Origin: Odontesthes bonariensis
Lineage: Eukaryota; Chordata; Actinopteri; Atheriniformes; Atherinopsidae
Length of the DNA: 64,000 nucleotides
Direction of reading: 5' to 3'
Assembly: GCF_027942865.1 (NCBI RefSeq)
Contig: NC_134515.1
Coordinates: 3,790,839-3,854,838, forward strand
The translations under genes were made by a program, and so were the position numbers. Positions 55,748 to 64,000 of the stretch are shown here, one piece after another. Below the pieces are notes generated by a model. That model saw nothing but the letters and a program-made list of their open reading frames with translations. It was not told the origin of the DNA and did not search any database. How positions within the stretch are numbered: the first letter of the stretch is position 1; the number at the start of each line of letters is the position of its first letter.

Positions 55748-56350
55748 ATACACATGGGTGTCGCCCCCGTGGGGGATGGGGGTGTTTGGACACCCCCACT
55801 TTTACAGCAAGATGATTTCACCCCCCCCACACACACACATTTTCCAAAGGTAAACCCGTTTGCCCCATGGATGTATTATATTAACGGTTTGCCGACCCTC
55901 ATAGTGCACCAACATACAATGTGTTTTAAAGACCCTGTACCCTCTTTAGAATAATTCCATCCAGATTTGAGCAGTCTAACTATTGTAGTTTCCATATAGG
56001 ACCTAGTTTAGGGCGATCAGAATATTTTTAAAAAAGCAGTAAAATGGCCCTGTTCTGCATTTTTACAAATCAGAAAAAGGTTTCACAAATCCCAAACAAG
56101 GTTTTAATGAATCTACAGCCTCTTTAGAATAATTCCATCCAGATTTGAGCAGTGTAACTATTGTAGTTTCCATACAGAACCTAGTTTAGGCCGATCAAAA
56201 TGCAAAAATGCAGTGAAATGGCCCTTTATGTCCATCCATTTAATTTGCGAATTGGATGCTAACTTCAGCGTGGTGTCTATGGGCTTGATGTGGCGCTCAT
56301 GTGCCACCCCTGGAACACCCCCACATTTAAAATCACTGCTCCACCCCTGG
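55746..56350. repeat. Unclassified repeat with internal 180-bp direct duplication
   Basis: AGAATAATTCCATCCAGATT and the following 80 bp occur at about 55948 and 56128. The outer parts contain CACCCCCACTTT and CACCCCCACATTT blocks that may mark the limits of an element. Confidence 0.55.
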
Positions 56351-57450
56351 TAATACACTTCTTTCAAAATGAGAGAAGTATATCTGTGAAAATTTATCAG
56401 GGAAATCAAAATCACTCCACTGTGCGGAGGAAAAAACAAATAACCTCTCCTAAAAAACAGAGGCACTTCTCTATGAAAATTTACAAAACAGAAATCACTC
56501 CAACTGGGAAAAAAACAATAACGCTATAAAATAAACTTACACTGTTACTTTAACAGCACTAATTTATCAAACTTTATCAAGAACAAAAAATCTCTCTTGA
56601 AGAGGAAAATACCAAAAGGCAATACTTGGAACGTGGCTGTGGTCAGGCTTGGAATAAAAGCGAGAGTGATGCACATGAGACGGACAGATACGACACACTG
56701 GCACAAGACGGGGGGAGACGCAGACTCTTATGCACACAGAGATAACAGGGAACAGGTGGAATCATTCATACCACAATCAGACCGGAGCACGAGAGGAAGA
56801 GTTAACCTTTCAGAATAAAACAGGAAATGACGAGACAAAAAACCCACTTGACCTCACCGCAGTGTGACACTCTTACTTGTTCTGGTTCCTGGTTTTCACG
56901 GCCTTTTGCACTCTTGTTTTCCTCTTATTTATCTGTACCTTTGGACTAAACCAAACTTTTACTTTCTGCTTCTTATCTGCTTTAACTGACCGCCTCCACA
57001 TGTCTGACTGACCTGGGTCTTATTGCCCTGAGGGATCATCACAACTGAATAATTATCAAACTTTTGCAGAGCCCATCATCATCCAGTGTCACCATGTGCT
57101 AGAACTGCAGCCTCCCTGCAGTGTCTGGAAGTAGAAGGTGTGAAATGTTCTGACATGTGGGACTGAGACTGAGTTTTATGTGCAATTTTCAGCTTTGCTT
57201 CTGTTTGCAAATGTTCAATAACAGACTTCTGTCGTCACATTATCCTCGTGTGACTTTACAATTTCAATAAGTAAATATAAACCCGGGTTTAAAACGACAA
57301 ACTCTGACAAATTCAAAGTTTTATCGTCTCTAATTTGAAGAGTGAGACCACAGAATAAGAAAAACATTCATCACTCTTCTGCCCTCTGCTTACAAACACT
57401 TTGTTACTTTATTTTATTATTATCATATTTTTCGTTTTTATGGCACCAAA
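56351..57450. other. No gene recognised
   Basis: Short open frames only. No domain or terminal repeat that I can support. Confidence 0.5.
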
Positions 57451-57459
57451 CAGACCAGG

Positions 57460-57522
57460 CCAAATTCCTCGTGATGTAAAAATTACTTGGCAATAAAACC
57501 TTTTCTGATTCTGATTCTGAAT
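57460..57522 (+). mobile_element. Rex1-like LINE tail fragment
   Basis: AAATTCCTCGTGATG, then GGCAATAAAACC and TTCTGATTCTGATTCTGA. This is the same 3' end as the LINE that ends at 60095, without coding sequence. Confidence 0.65.
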
Positions 57523-58400
57523 TCACTTATTGTGGCGTTTACAAGGTCTGTCCACCAGGGGGCAGCAGAGCTCACAGCTTCACAAATTTTATAGCAGGAT
57601 GACACAGAGAAAGTCCTTCCGTTTAAACTAGGCAGGCTCCATGGATATCACATCCAGCATTTTTACACTCGTTTGAGCTGTAAAATAGATTATTGTTCAT
57701 GAAGAAGTTGAAAGATGATATCCTTTCATTTTAAATCGGATGCTTAGTTGTTTTCTTTTGAGTTTCACCTTATCATTCTTCAGAAGACAGACACCACAAA
57801 TCAATAGCATTTAGAGGCGGCTTTAATGCGCAGAATTAAATCTGACTGCGACTTGTTCCTCTGCTGTTTGGGGAAACTTTATGTATCGTGTGGCCAGGAA
57901 CATCGACTGCACACACCCAGTAGCACAACCGTACAATCTCAGACATTTTTATTCAAAATTTTGATAGAAGTTGGAACAAAGAAGTTTTTAAAATGATAAA
58001 GTTTCCACCGAAATCGCTCTGGAATGACAGGGTGCGCTTCTTTTACTCAGCCGGGACTTAAACGGGTTAGAAGAGCCGATATTTATAGGACTCCGCCCTC
58101 CGCCGGCGTGTGGTGGCGTAGAAATAGTGCGAATCCAAATGTGATTGGCTGAAGGAATTTAGTACTCATGCTGCATTCAATGGTAACTAGAAATTCTGAC
58201 TTTACAGTTTCACACCAGGAATAATCAAAGAAATTGTCTCAAGTTGTCCAATTGCCCAGTTGGTGACCTGGTTAAAGGAATATCAGCCCTTACTTCTGTG
58301 TTATGGTGGCTGAATATACGTAATGAACGTAAAATCTTTCTTAGATAATTGTTGATGTGATACAGTTTCAGATAAAGTACCTTTGACATGTCAGTGTTTT
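57523..58400. other. No gene recognised
   Basis: Mixed-composition sequence between two LINE tails. No supported exon. Confidence 0.5.
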
Positions 58401-58428
58401 AACTTTTGTAAATCAGATTATTTGATAT

Positions 58429-60095
58429 ATGTTTATTGTTAGTTGCAAAGCCACAAATCAAACCTGGAGTCTGTTTCGGACATTCTTTGAGACTTTTTCC
58501 ACTCTGCCACCTCTCCCCTCTGACCCCCCACCAGCACTCACGATCTGTGAAGAGGATGTTCTGTCAGTCTTTCACAGACAAAAGATCAGGAAGGCACCCG
58601 GCCCAGACGGTGTGTCACCTTCCTGCCTGAAGGTCTGCGCTGACCAACTGGCCCCCATCTTCACCCGGATCTTCAACAGATCCCTGGAGCTGTGCGAAGT
58701 CCCCTCATGCTTCAAACTCTCCACAATAATCCCGGTCCCCAAGAAACCCACCATCACAGGACTGAACGACTACAGGCCTGTTGCCCTCACATCTGTAGTC
58801 ATGAAGTCCTTCGAGAGACTGGTGTTGGCGTACCTGAAGGACATTACAGACCCCCTGCTGGACCCCCTGCAGTTCGCCTACCGAGCGAACAGGTCAGCGG
58901 ATGATGCCGTTAACATGGGACTGCACTACATCCTGCAACACCTCGACTCTGCAGGGACGTACGCCAGGATCCTGTTTGTCGACTTCGGTTCGGCGTTCAA
59001 CACCATCGCCCCAGCCATCCTCCGCACCAAACTCACCCAGCTCACTGTGCCCTCCTCCACCTGTCAGTGGATTACAAACTTCCTGACTGACGGGAAGCAG
59101 CAGGTGAGGCTGAGGAGCATCACATCCAGCACCCGGACCATCAGCACAGGTGCCCCCCAGGGGTGTGTACTCTCCCCACTGCTCTTCTCCCTTTACACCA
59201 ACGACTGCACCTCAAGAGACCCGTCTGTTAAACTCCTGAAGTTTGCAGATGACACAACAGTCATCGGCCTCATCCGGGACGGTGATGAGTCTGCATACAG
59301 ACGGGAGGTTGAACGGCTGGTCTGCTGGTGTGGTCAGAACAATCTGGAGCTGAACACGCTAAAAACCGTGGAGATGACAGTGGACTTTAGGAGAAGCCCC
59401 CCCACTCTTCCACCCATCACCATCACCAACAACGCAGTGTCTGCTGTGGAATCCTTCAGGTTTCTGGGCCCCACAATCTCTCAGGACCTGAAGTGGGAGA
59501 CCAACACAGTCACTACCATCAAAAAGGCCCAGCAGAGGTTGTACTTCCTGCGGCAGCTCAGGAAGCTCAACCTACCTAAGGAGCTGCTGATCCAGTTTTA
59601 CACCGCCATTGTTCAGTCTGTTCTCTGTTCATCCATCACCGTTTGGTTCGGATCAACCACCAAACAGGAAAAAAACAGACTGCAACGGACAATAAGGTCT
59701 GCAGAGAAGATTATTGGTGTCAGCCTGCCCTCCATCCAGGATCTGTACCTGTCCAGAGTCAGGAAACGGGCAGGTTACATCTCTGCAGACCCATCACACC
59801 CTGGACACAAACTGTTTAAACTCCTCCCTTCTGCAAGGCGCTGCAGAACTCTGTACGCCAAAACAACAAGACACAGGAACAGTTTCTTCCCTCAGGCTGT
59901 CTCTGTGTTAAACAGCTAAAACCGGACTTCAGTGTTTCATCCTTGCACCATGCACCAATTTGCACTTCTGATTTAATCTTGTTCTATGTCTATTTTTTTG
60001 TCTAAGAGAGTGAGGTGTAACCGGAGTCAAATTCCTTGTGTGTGTCCACATACCTGGCAATAAAAAGCGATTCTGATTCTGATTCTGATTCTGAT
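58429..60095 (+). mobile_element. Rex1-like LINE with a 496-codon intact reverse transcriptase frame
   Basis: One open frame (58429-59919) begins in the linker before the reverse transcriptase and carries all its blocks: RKAPGPDGVSPSCLK, NDYRPVALTSVVMKSFERLV, ILFVDFGSAFNTI (block A aspartate), GAPQGCVLSPLLFSLYTND, KFADDTTVIGLI (catalytic DD), TVEMTVDFRR, FRFLGPTISQDLKW, and the C terminus RHRNSFFPQAVSVLNS. The endonuclease and anything before it are missing, so it is 5'-truncated. The 3' UTR ends in a TTCTGA repeat (60070-60095). An intact frame in a truncated copy suggests a recent insertion. Confidence 0.9.
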
Positions 60096-60096
60096 A

Positions 60097-61463
60097 CAGT
60101 GTTGAATAGTAACGGAGTAAAAATACTTCACTACTGTACTTAAGTATATTTTGGAATACTTTGTACTTTCCTCGAGTTTGAAATTTTTTGACAACTTTCA
60201 CTATATTTCCGAACTTAATTGACTTGTACTCCAATACATTTTCATTGTTCGGTTTAGTTACTCGTTACAAAAAAAGAGAGAGAGAAAAAAAAAAACGCAA
60301 CAGAAACTCCCCTTTTTTAGGTTTTAAGGTAGTTTTACAAAAAGGTCTTCCTCTTCAGATGCCAGATAAGCTGAAGTTTTCTCCTATTTTTTCTTTAAAT
60401 TTTGTTTATAATGATGGCAATAACAGTAGCAGCCTCTTTTGTTTCATTTTTTTCTTAATGGTGTAATGTACGCCTCATTTTCAGCACTGACCTTACTTGA
60501 AGAAGAAAAAACTTAAAGCTGCAGTCTGCAACTCTTTTTCAAGCATAATGCCTGGAACTGTCCGGGGATTCTGAAAGTAGTACATTAAATACCCCAATAC
60601 AAAAAAAAATGAGTTCTCTAGGTCCCCTATATGTCCCGCTAGGTCCCTCCAAAGCCAGCAGGTTTGTTTACAAAATTGCAGACCGGACCGGTAAAAGGTA
60701 ACCAATCAGGTTTACGAGCTGGGCTCTGCTGCCTGTCAATCACCGATTGTGCACGCGCGATACAAGGTAGGCTCGTCCCCACGCTTATTTATCTGGACTA
60801 TTGAACTTCATTACGGGCTAGTCTACTTACTGTGTCTTCCATGATCGCAAATGACCGGTGAGTTGATGAATGAGGAGTCGTGTACGCGCATCTGGCGTGC
60901 ACGTCTACGTGCACGAGTTCTCATGTGTTTTGATGTGGCGGGACAGGAAGTTGAATAACTTTTTATTTTTCGGTTAAAAAATAAGCATTTCTTGCATTTT
61001 GCGACTACGGAGGTCACCGTTTTCAACTTCAAGCGTTCTGATAGATCATGTAAACTCTTAAAATGCCAAAAAGTAGGACTTTACGTATGACAACAACAAA
61101 TCCTGCAGACTGCAGCTTTAAAGGTTCACAAAGTTTGTATTTTCTGTCTAAATTTTGCCTGCACTTGGTTGTGTGTAGATTTTAAGTGTATTTGACCTTC
61201 AAAGTTGACCAAAATATAAAAAAAATGTCATTCAAACTGCATTTGCCTTGTTTACTTTTTACTTATACTTTTCATTACATTACTTAAGTACATCTATTTT
61301 TACAGTAATTCTCATACTTAAGTACAAGACGTTTCGGATACTTTAAGACTTTAACTCAAGTAACATTTCAGGTCAGTGACTTGGACTTTTACCAAAGTCA
61401 TATTTTGGAGGGGTACCTATACTTTTACTTGAGAGTGAGATTTCAGTACTTTATACAACACTG
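60097..61463. mobile_element. hAT-like non-autonomous element in the LINE tail
   Basis: The ends are CAGTGTTGAATAGTAACGGA and inverted CAGTGTTGTATAAAGTACTG. The interior is full of TACTTAAGTA-type motifs common to a teleost hAT family. No clear 8-bp duplication. It starts directly after the LINE TTCTGATA tail and contains the MITE at 60514-61120. Confidence 0.6.
60514..61120. mobile_element. MITE nested in the hAT-like element
   Basis: The ends are TTAAAGCTGCAGTCTGCA and inverted TTAAAGCTGCAGTCTGCA, which match perfectly over 18 bp. About 0.6 kb, no coding capacity. Confidence 0.7.
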
Positions 61464-61599
61464 GTCACACATGTAAAAATGATGTGCTTTGTCCAATTGA
61501 AAAAAAAAAATTGTAAATCAAATTTCCGAGGGACTGTGAATGCGGCATTATCACATGTTGTGGGGCGGCTGTTTTATTTATTTATTTGTACTCTGTAAT

Positions 61600-61862
61600 C
61601 TGGGTTTAAACTCGTGGTTGTGGGTCGCTGTTTGCTCTGCTGTCACAGCGTAAACAAACGCATCTGAGTTAAAGTTGAGGCTCGCAGAGCTCCGATGAAG
61701 CTGGGCTGGTTTCGGTGTTTCCCTAAACTACGAGCTAACTTCTGTGTTAGCTAGCTGCAGGCTTTAAATAGAAAGGCTGCAGCTGCCACAGTTTCCGACC
61801 GTTTCAACCCGCTCCTTGTTGCAGCCTGACGGCGGAACCTGTTGTGGGGTGACGGAGCAGGT
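61600..61862 (+). promoter_or_regulatory. Candidate promoter and non-coding first exon of mthfr
   Basis: GC- and CpG-richer than its surroundings. GACGGAGCAG at 61851-61860 is followed by GTAGGA, a possible donor that could join the acceptor at 63813. The region has no TATA box that I can see, as is usual for a housekeeping gene. Inference from position only. Confidence 0.35.
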
Positions 61863-61914
61863 AGGACCCGGAGCGGGGGGCACTTTGGGGGGTCTGCAGC
61901 CGCATGAGCAGGAC

Positions 61915-62200
61915 CTCACAATGTTTAAATCCAGGCTGAAAACAGTTCTATTTAGTTGTGCATATGACACCTGAAAGTATTTTATCTGCACTCTTCACTT
62001 TTAAATTAATTAATTAATGATTATTTTTTATGGGTTTTTAAATTTTTATTATTATTATTATCATTATTATTATTATTTTATTTTTTATTTATTTATTTTT
62101 AATGATTTTATTGCCTTCTTGTGATTTTGTGTAGCTGTGAAGCACTTTGAATTGCCTTGTGTACGAATTGTGCTCTATAAATAAAATTGCCTTGCCTCAC
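61915..62200 (+). mobile_element. LINE 3' end
   Basis: MFKSRLKTVLFSCAYDT is a typical LINE ORF2 C terminus. It is followed by an AT-rich 3' UTR and GCTCTATAAATAAAATTGCC. Confidence 0.6.
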
Positions 62201-62238
62201 AAACGTAAATGTTTGCGTCACTCTCAGCGGGTAGCTGT

Positions 62239-63744
62239 CAGAGATGGGGACTCGAGTCACTGTCACTTGGACTCGAGTCGACTCGAGTTGTTGTTTTTGA
62301 TGACTTGTGACTTGACTTGACAAAAAATAAAAGACTTGAGACTCAACTCAGGCTTGGAAGTTAAAGACTCGGCACTTGACTTGACTTGAGACACAATGAC
62401 TTGAGTGTTAAGCATCTAACATAACTTCCAACTTTGTTCGTCATTTGAAGATCCATTCTGACCAGGAAGTGCTCGTCGAATTAGCTAATATTATCCTGTT
62501 AGCCTAGTCGGTAGTTAGCTAACGTTAGCTTGATATGATACGGGGTGGACAGGTTGGACACATTGGCCAATGATGTTTACTGACAGTTACTTATATCTTT
62601 GTGTTTTCGCTTTATTAAGATCAGATTCTGCAGGTAAAACTGCAATAATAAGGTGACTTGACTGACTTGACTTGACTGGCCCAAGAAAAAATGACTTGAG
62701 ACTTGAAAGCTAAGACTTGAGACTTACTTGAGACTTGAAAGCTAAGACTTGGGACTTACTTGAGACTTGAAAGCTAAGACTTGAGACTTACTTGAGACTT
62801 GAAAGCTAAGACTTGGGACTTACTTGGGACTTGAAAGCTAAGACTTGGGACTTACTTGAGACTTGAAAGCTAAGACTTGAGACTTACTTGAGACTTGAAA
62901 GCTAAGACTTGGGACTTACTTGAGACTTGAAAGCTAAGACTTGGGACTCACTTGAGACTTGAAAGCTAAGACTTGGGACTTACTTGAGACTTGAAAGCTA
63001 AGACTTGGGACTTACTTGAGACTTGAAAGCTAAGACTTGAGACTTACTTGAGACTTGAAAGCTAAGACTTGGGACTTACTTGAGACTTGAAAGCTAAGAC
63101 TTGGGACTCACTTGAGACTTGAAAGCTAAGACTTGGGACTTACTTGAGACTTGAAAGCTAAGACTTGAGACTTACTTGAGACTTGAAAGCTAAGACTTGG
63201 GACTTACTTGAGACTTGAAAGCTAAGACTTGGGACTTACTTGAGACTTGAAAGCTAAGACTTGAGACTTACTTGAGACTTGAAAGCTAAGACTTGGGACT
63301 TACTTGAGACTTGAAAGCTAAGACTTGGGACTCACTTGAGACTTGAAAGCTAAGACTTGAGACTTACTTGAGACTTGAAAGTTAAGACTTGAGACTTACT
63401 TGAGACTTGAAAGCTAAGACTTGGGACTTACTTGAGACTTGAAAGCTAAGACTTGAGACTTACTTGAGACTTGAAAGCTAAGACTTGGGACTTACTTGAG
63501 ACTTGAAAGCTAAGACTTGGGACTTACTTGAGACTTGAAAGCTAAGACTTGGGACTTGAAAGCTAAGACTTGGGACTTACTTGAGACTTGAAAGCTAAGA
63601 CTTGGGACTTACTTGAGACTTGAAAGCTAAGACTTGGGACTTGAAAGCTAAGACTTGGGACTTACTTGAGACTTGAAAGCTAATACTTGAGACTTGAAAG
63701 CTAAGACTTGGGACTTGCACATGTGTGACTTGGTCCCATCTCTG
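62239..63744. mobile_element. hAT-like element expanded by a minisatellite, in the mthfr 5' intron
   Basis: The ends are CAGAGATGGGGACTCGAGTC and inverted CAGAGATGGGACCAAGTCAC. The 8-bp flanks are GTAGCTGT and GTAACCGC, alike at five of eight positions with only transitions differing, as expected for an old hAT target duplication. Most of the interior is a 32-bp tandem array. The right end lies 69 bp before the splice acceptor of the first coding exon of mthfr. Confidence 0.65.
62650..63715. repeat. 32-bp minisatellite, about 31 units
   Basis: The unit is ACTTGAGACTTGAAAGCTAA followed by GACTTGGGACTT. It varies mainly by GAG/GGG exchange, and a few units are shortened, especially near the right end. 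Confidence 0.95.
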
Positions 63745-63827
63745 GTAACCGCCGCTTCTTAACTCAGCAGATGAGAATAAAACATAGTTTTGACTCTTGT
63801 TTTTCCTTTTTAGTGTTGTTGGCCATC

Positions 63828-64000
63828 ATGGTGAACCAAGTTCAGCGCGTGGACGGAAGCTGGCAGTCGTGCAGGAGCGACTCCAGCGGGGCCAGCAACA
63901 GCGGGGACAGCTCCAAGGAGAGCTCCCGGTCCTCCACGCCGGTGCTGGATGCGGACCGCTCGGAGAGGCTTCGGGAGAAGATGCGGAGGAGGACGGAGTC
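63828..64000 (+). CDS. mthfr: Methylenetetrahydrofolate reductase, first coding exon (partial)
   Basis: ATG at 63828 opens 57 codons to the window edge, 15 bp after a TTTTTAG acceptor. The start [15 protein letters not shown], a serine-rich stretch ([20 protein letters not shown]), [19 protein letters not shown] and the following TES match the N terminus of vertebrate MTHFR, which also starts MVN and has a serine-rich regulatory region, an [20 protein letters not shown]-type motif and then the catalytic barrel. Thr37 here corresponds to the human priming phosphorylation site Thr34. The enzyme reduces 5,10-methylene- to 5-methyl-tetrahydrofolate in the cytosol with NADPH and FAD. The catalytic and SAM-binding regulatory domains lie beyond the window. 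ATGG and a purine at -3 (ATCATGG) give a fair start context. Confidence 0.88.
   Translation, partial: [57 protein letters not shown]

Noticed and set aside
55523-55954. Tyr-Ile repeat frames at the TA tract
   Set aside because: Translation of a (TA)n microsatellite.
62650-63715. CRISPR-like array
   Set aside because: Units are contiguous without unique spacers, and the context is an animal genome. It is a minisatellite inside a transposon.

Overview
This is animal nuclear DNA, almost certainly from a teleost fish. Genes are split by GT-AG introns, and there are TATA boxes and AATAAA signals. The repeats are the usual fish mix: Rex1-like, L2-like and RTE-like non-LTR retrotransposons, Tc1, PIF/Harbinger, piggyBac and hAT elements, and many small inverted-repeat elements. 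There are no bacterial-style operons, rRNA or CRISPR arrays. The species cannot be named from the sequence alone.

Host genes occupy a small part of the window. (1) A C-type lectin cluster at about 8.3-26.7 kb holds lectin A (+, 167 aa, complete), lectin B (+, only the first five exons) and lectin C (-, 169 aa, complete). All three encode small secreted lectins of the ladderlectin/nattectin/lactose-binding-lectin type: a signal peptide, a short linker and one carbohydrate-recognition domain. C carries a galactose-type QPD motif; A carries QPN. (2) Pieces of rhamnose-binding lectin genes lie at both ends: an isolated first exon at 1.2 kb (-) and exons 2-3 at 49.8-50.4 kb (+). (3) The stalk, transmembrane and cytoplasmic exons of an immune-type receptor lie at 43.1-47.2 kb, without ectodomain exons. 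(4) The first coding exon of methylenetetrahydrofolate reductase (mthfr) lies at 63.83-64.0 kb and runs off the right edge.

The layout is dominated by inverted duplication. A mosaic block at 1.9-7.6 kb (Harbinger, Tc1 pieces, retroviral integrase tail, piggyBac) recurs in inverted and partly tandem form at 34.7-42.9 kb. Further out, 0.78-1.15 kb recurs inverted at 48.8-49.1 kb, which splits the rhamnose-binding lectin genes. Inside, lectin B with its upstream sequence (16.8-19.66 kb) is an inverted copy of the 5' part of lectin C (24.4-29.2 kb), and the 3' ends of A and C share an inverted downstream block (13.0-14.1 versus 21.2-22.75 kb). Several insertions are present in one copy and absent from the other, so the window contains its own empty-site controls for piggyBac and Harbinger-type elements.

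From 50.4 to 61.5 kb the window is mostly decayed retrotransposon sequence, with one long Rex1-like reverse transcriptase frame at 58.4-59.9 kb. The last 2.5 kb is the mthfr 5' region, where a hAT-like element swollen by a 32-bp minisatellite sits about 70 bp before the splice acceptor of the first coding exon.
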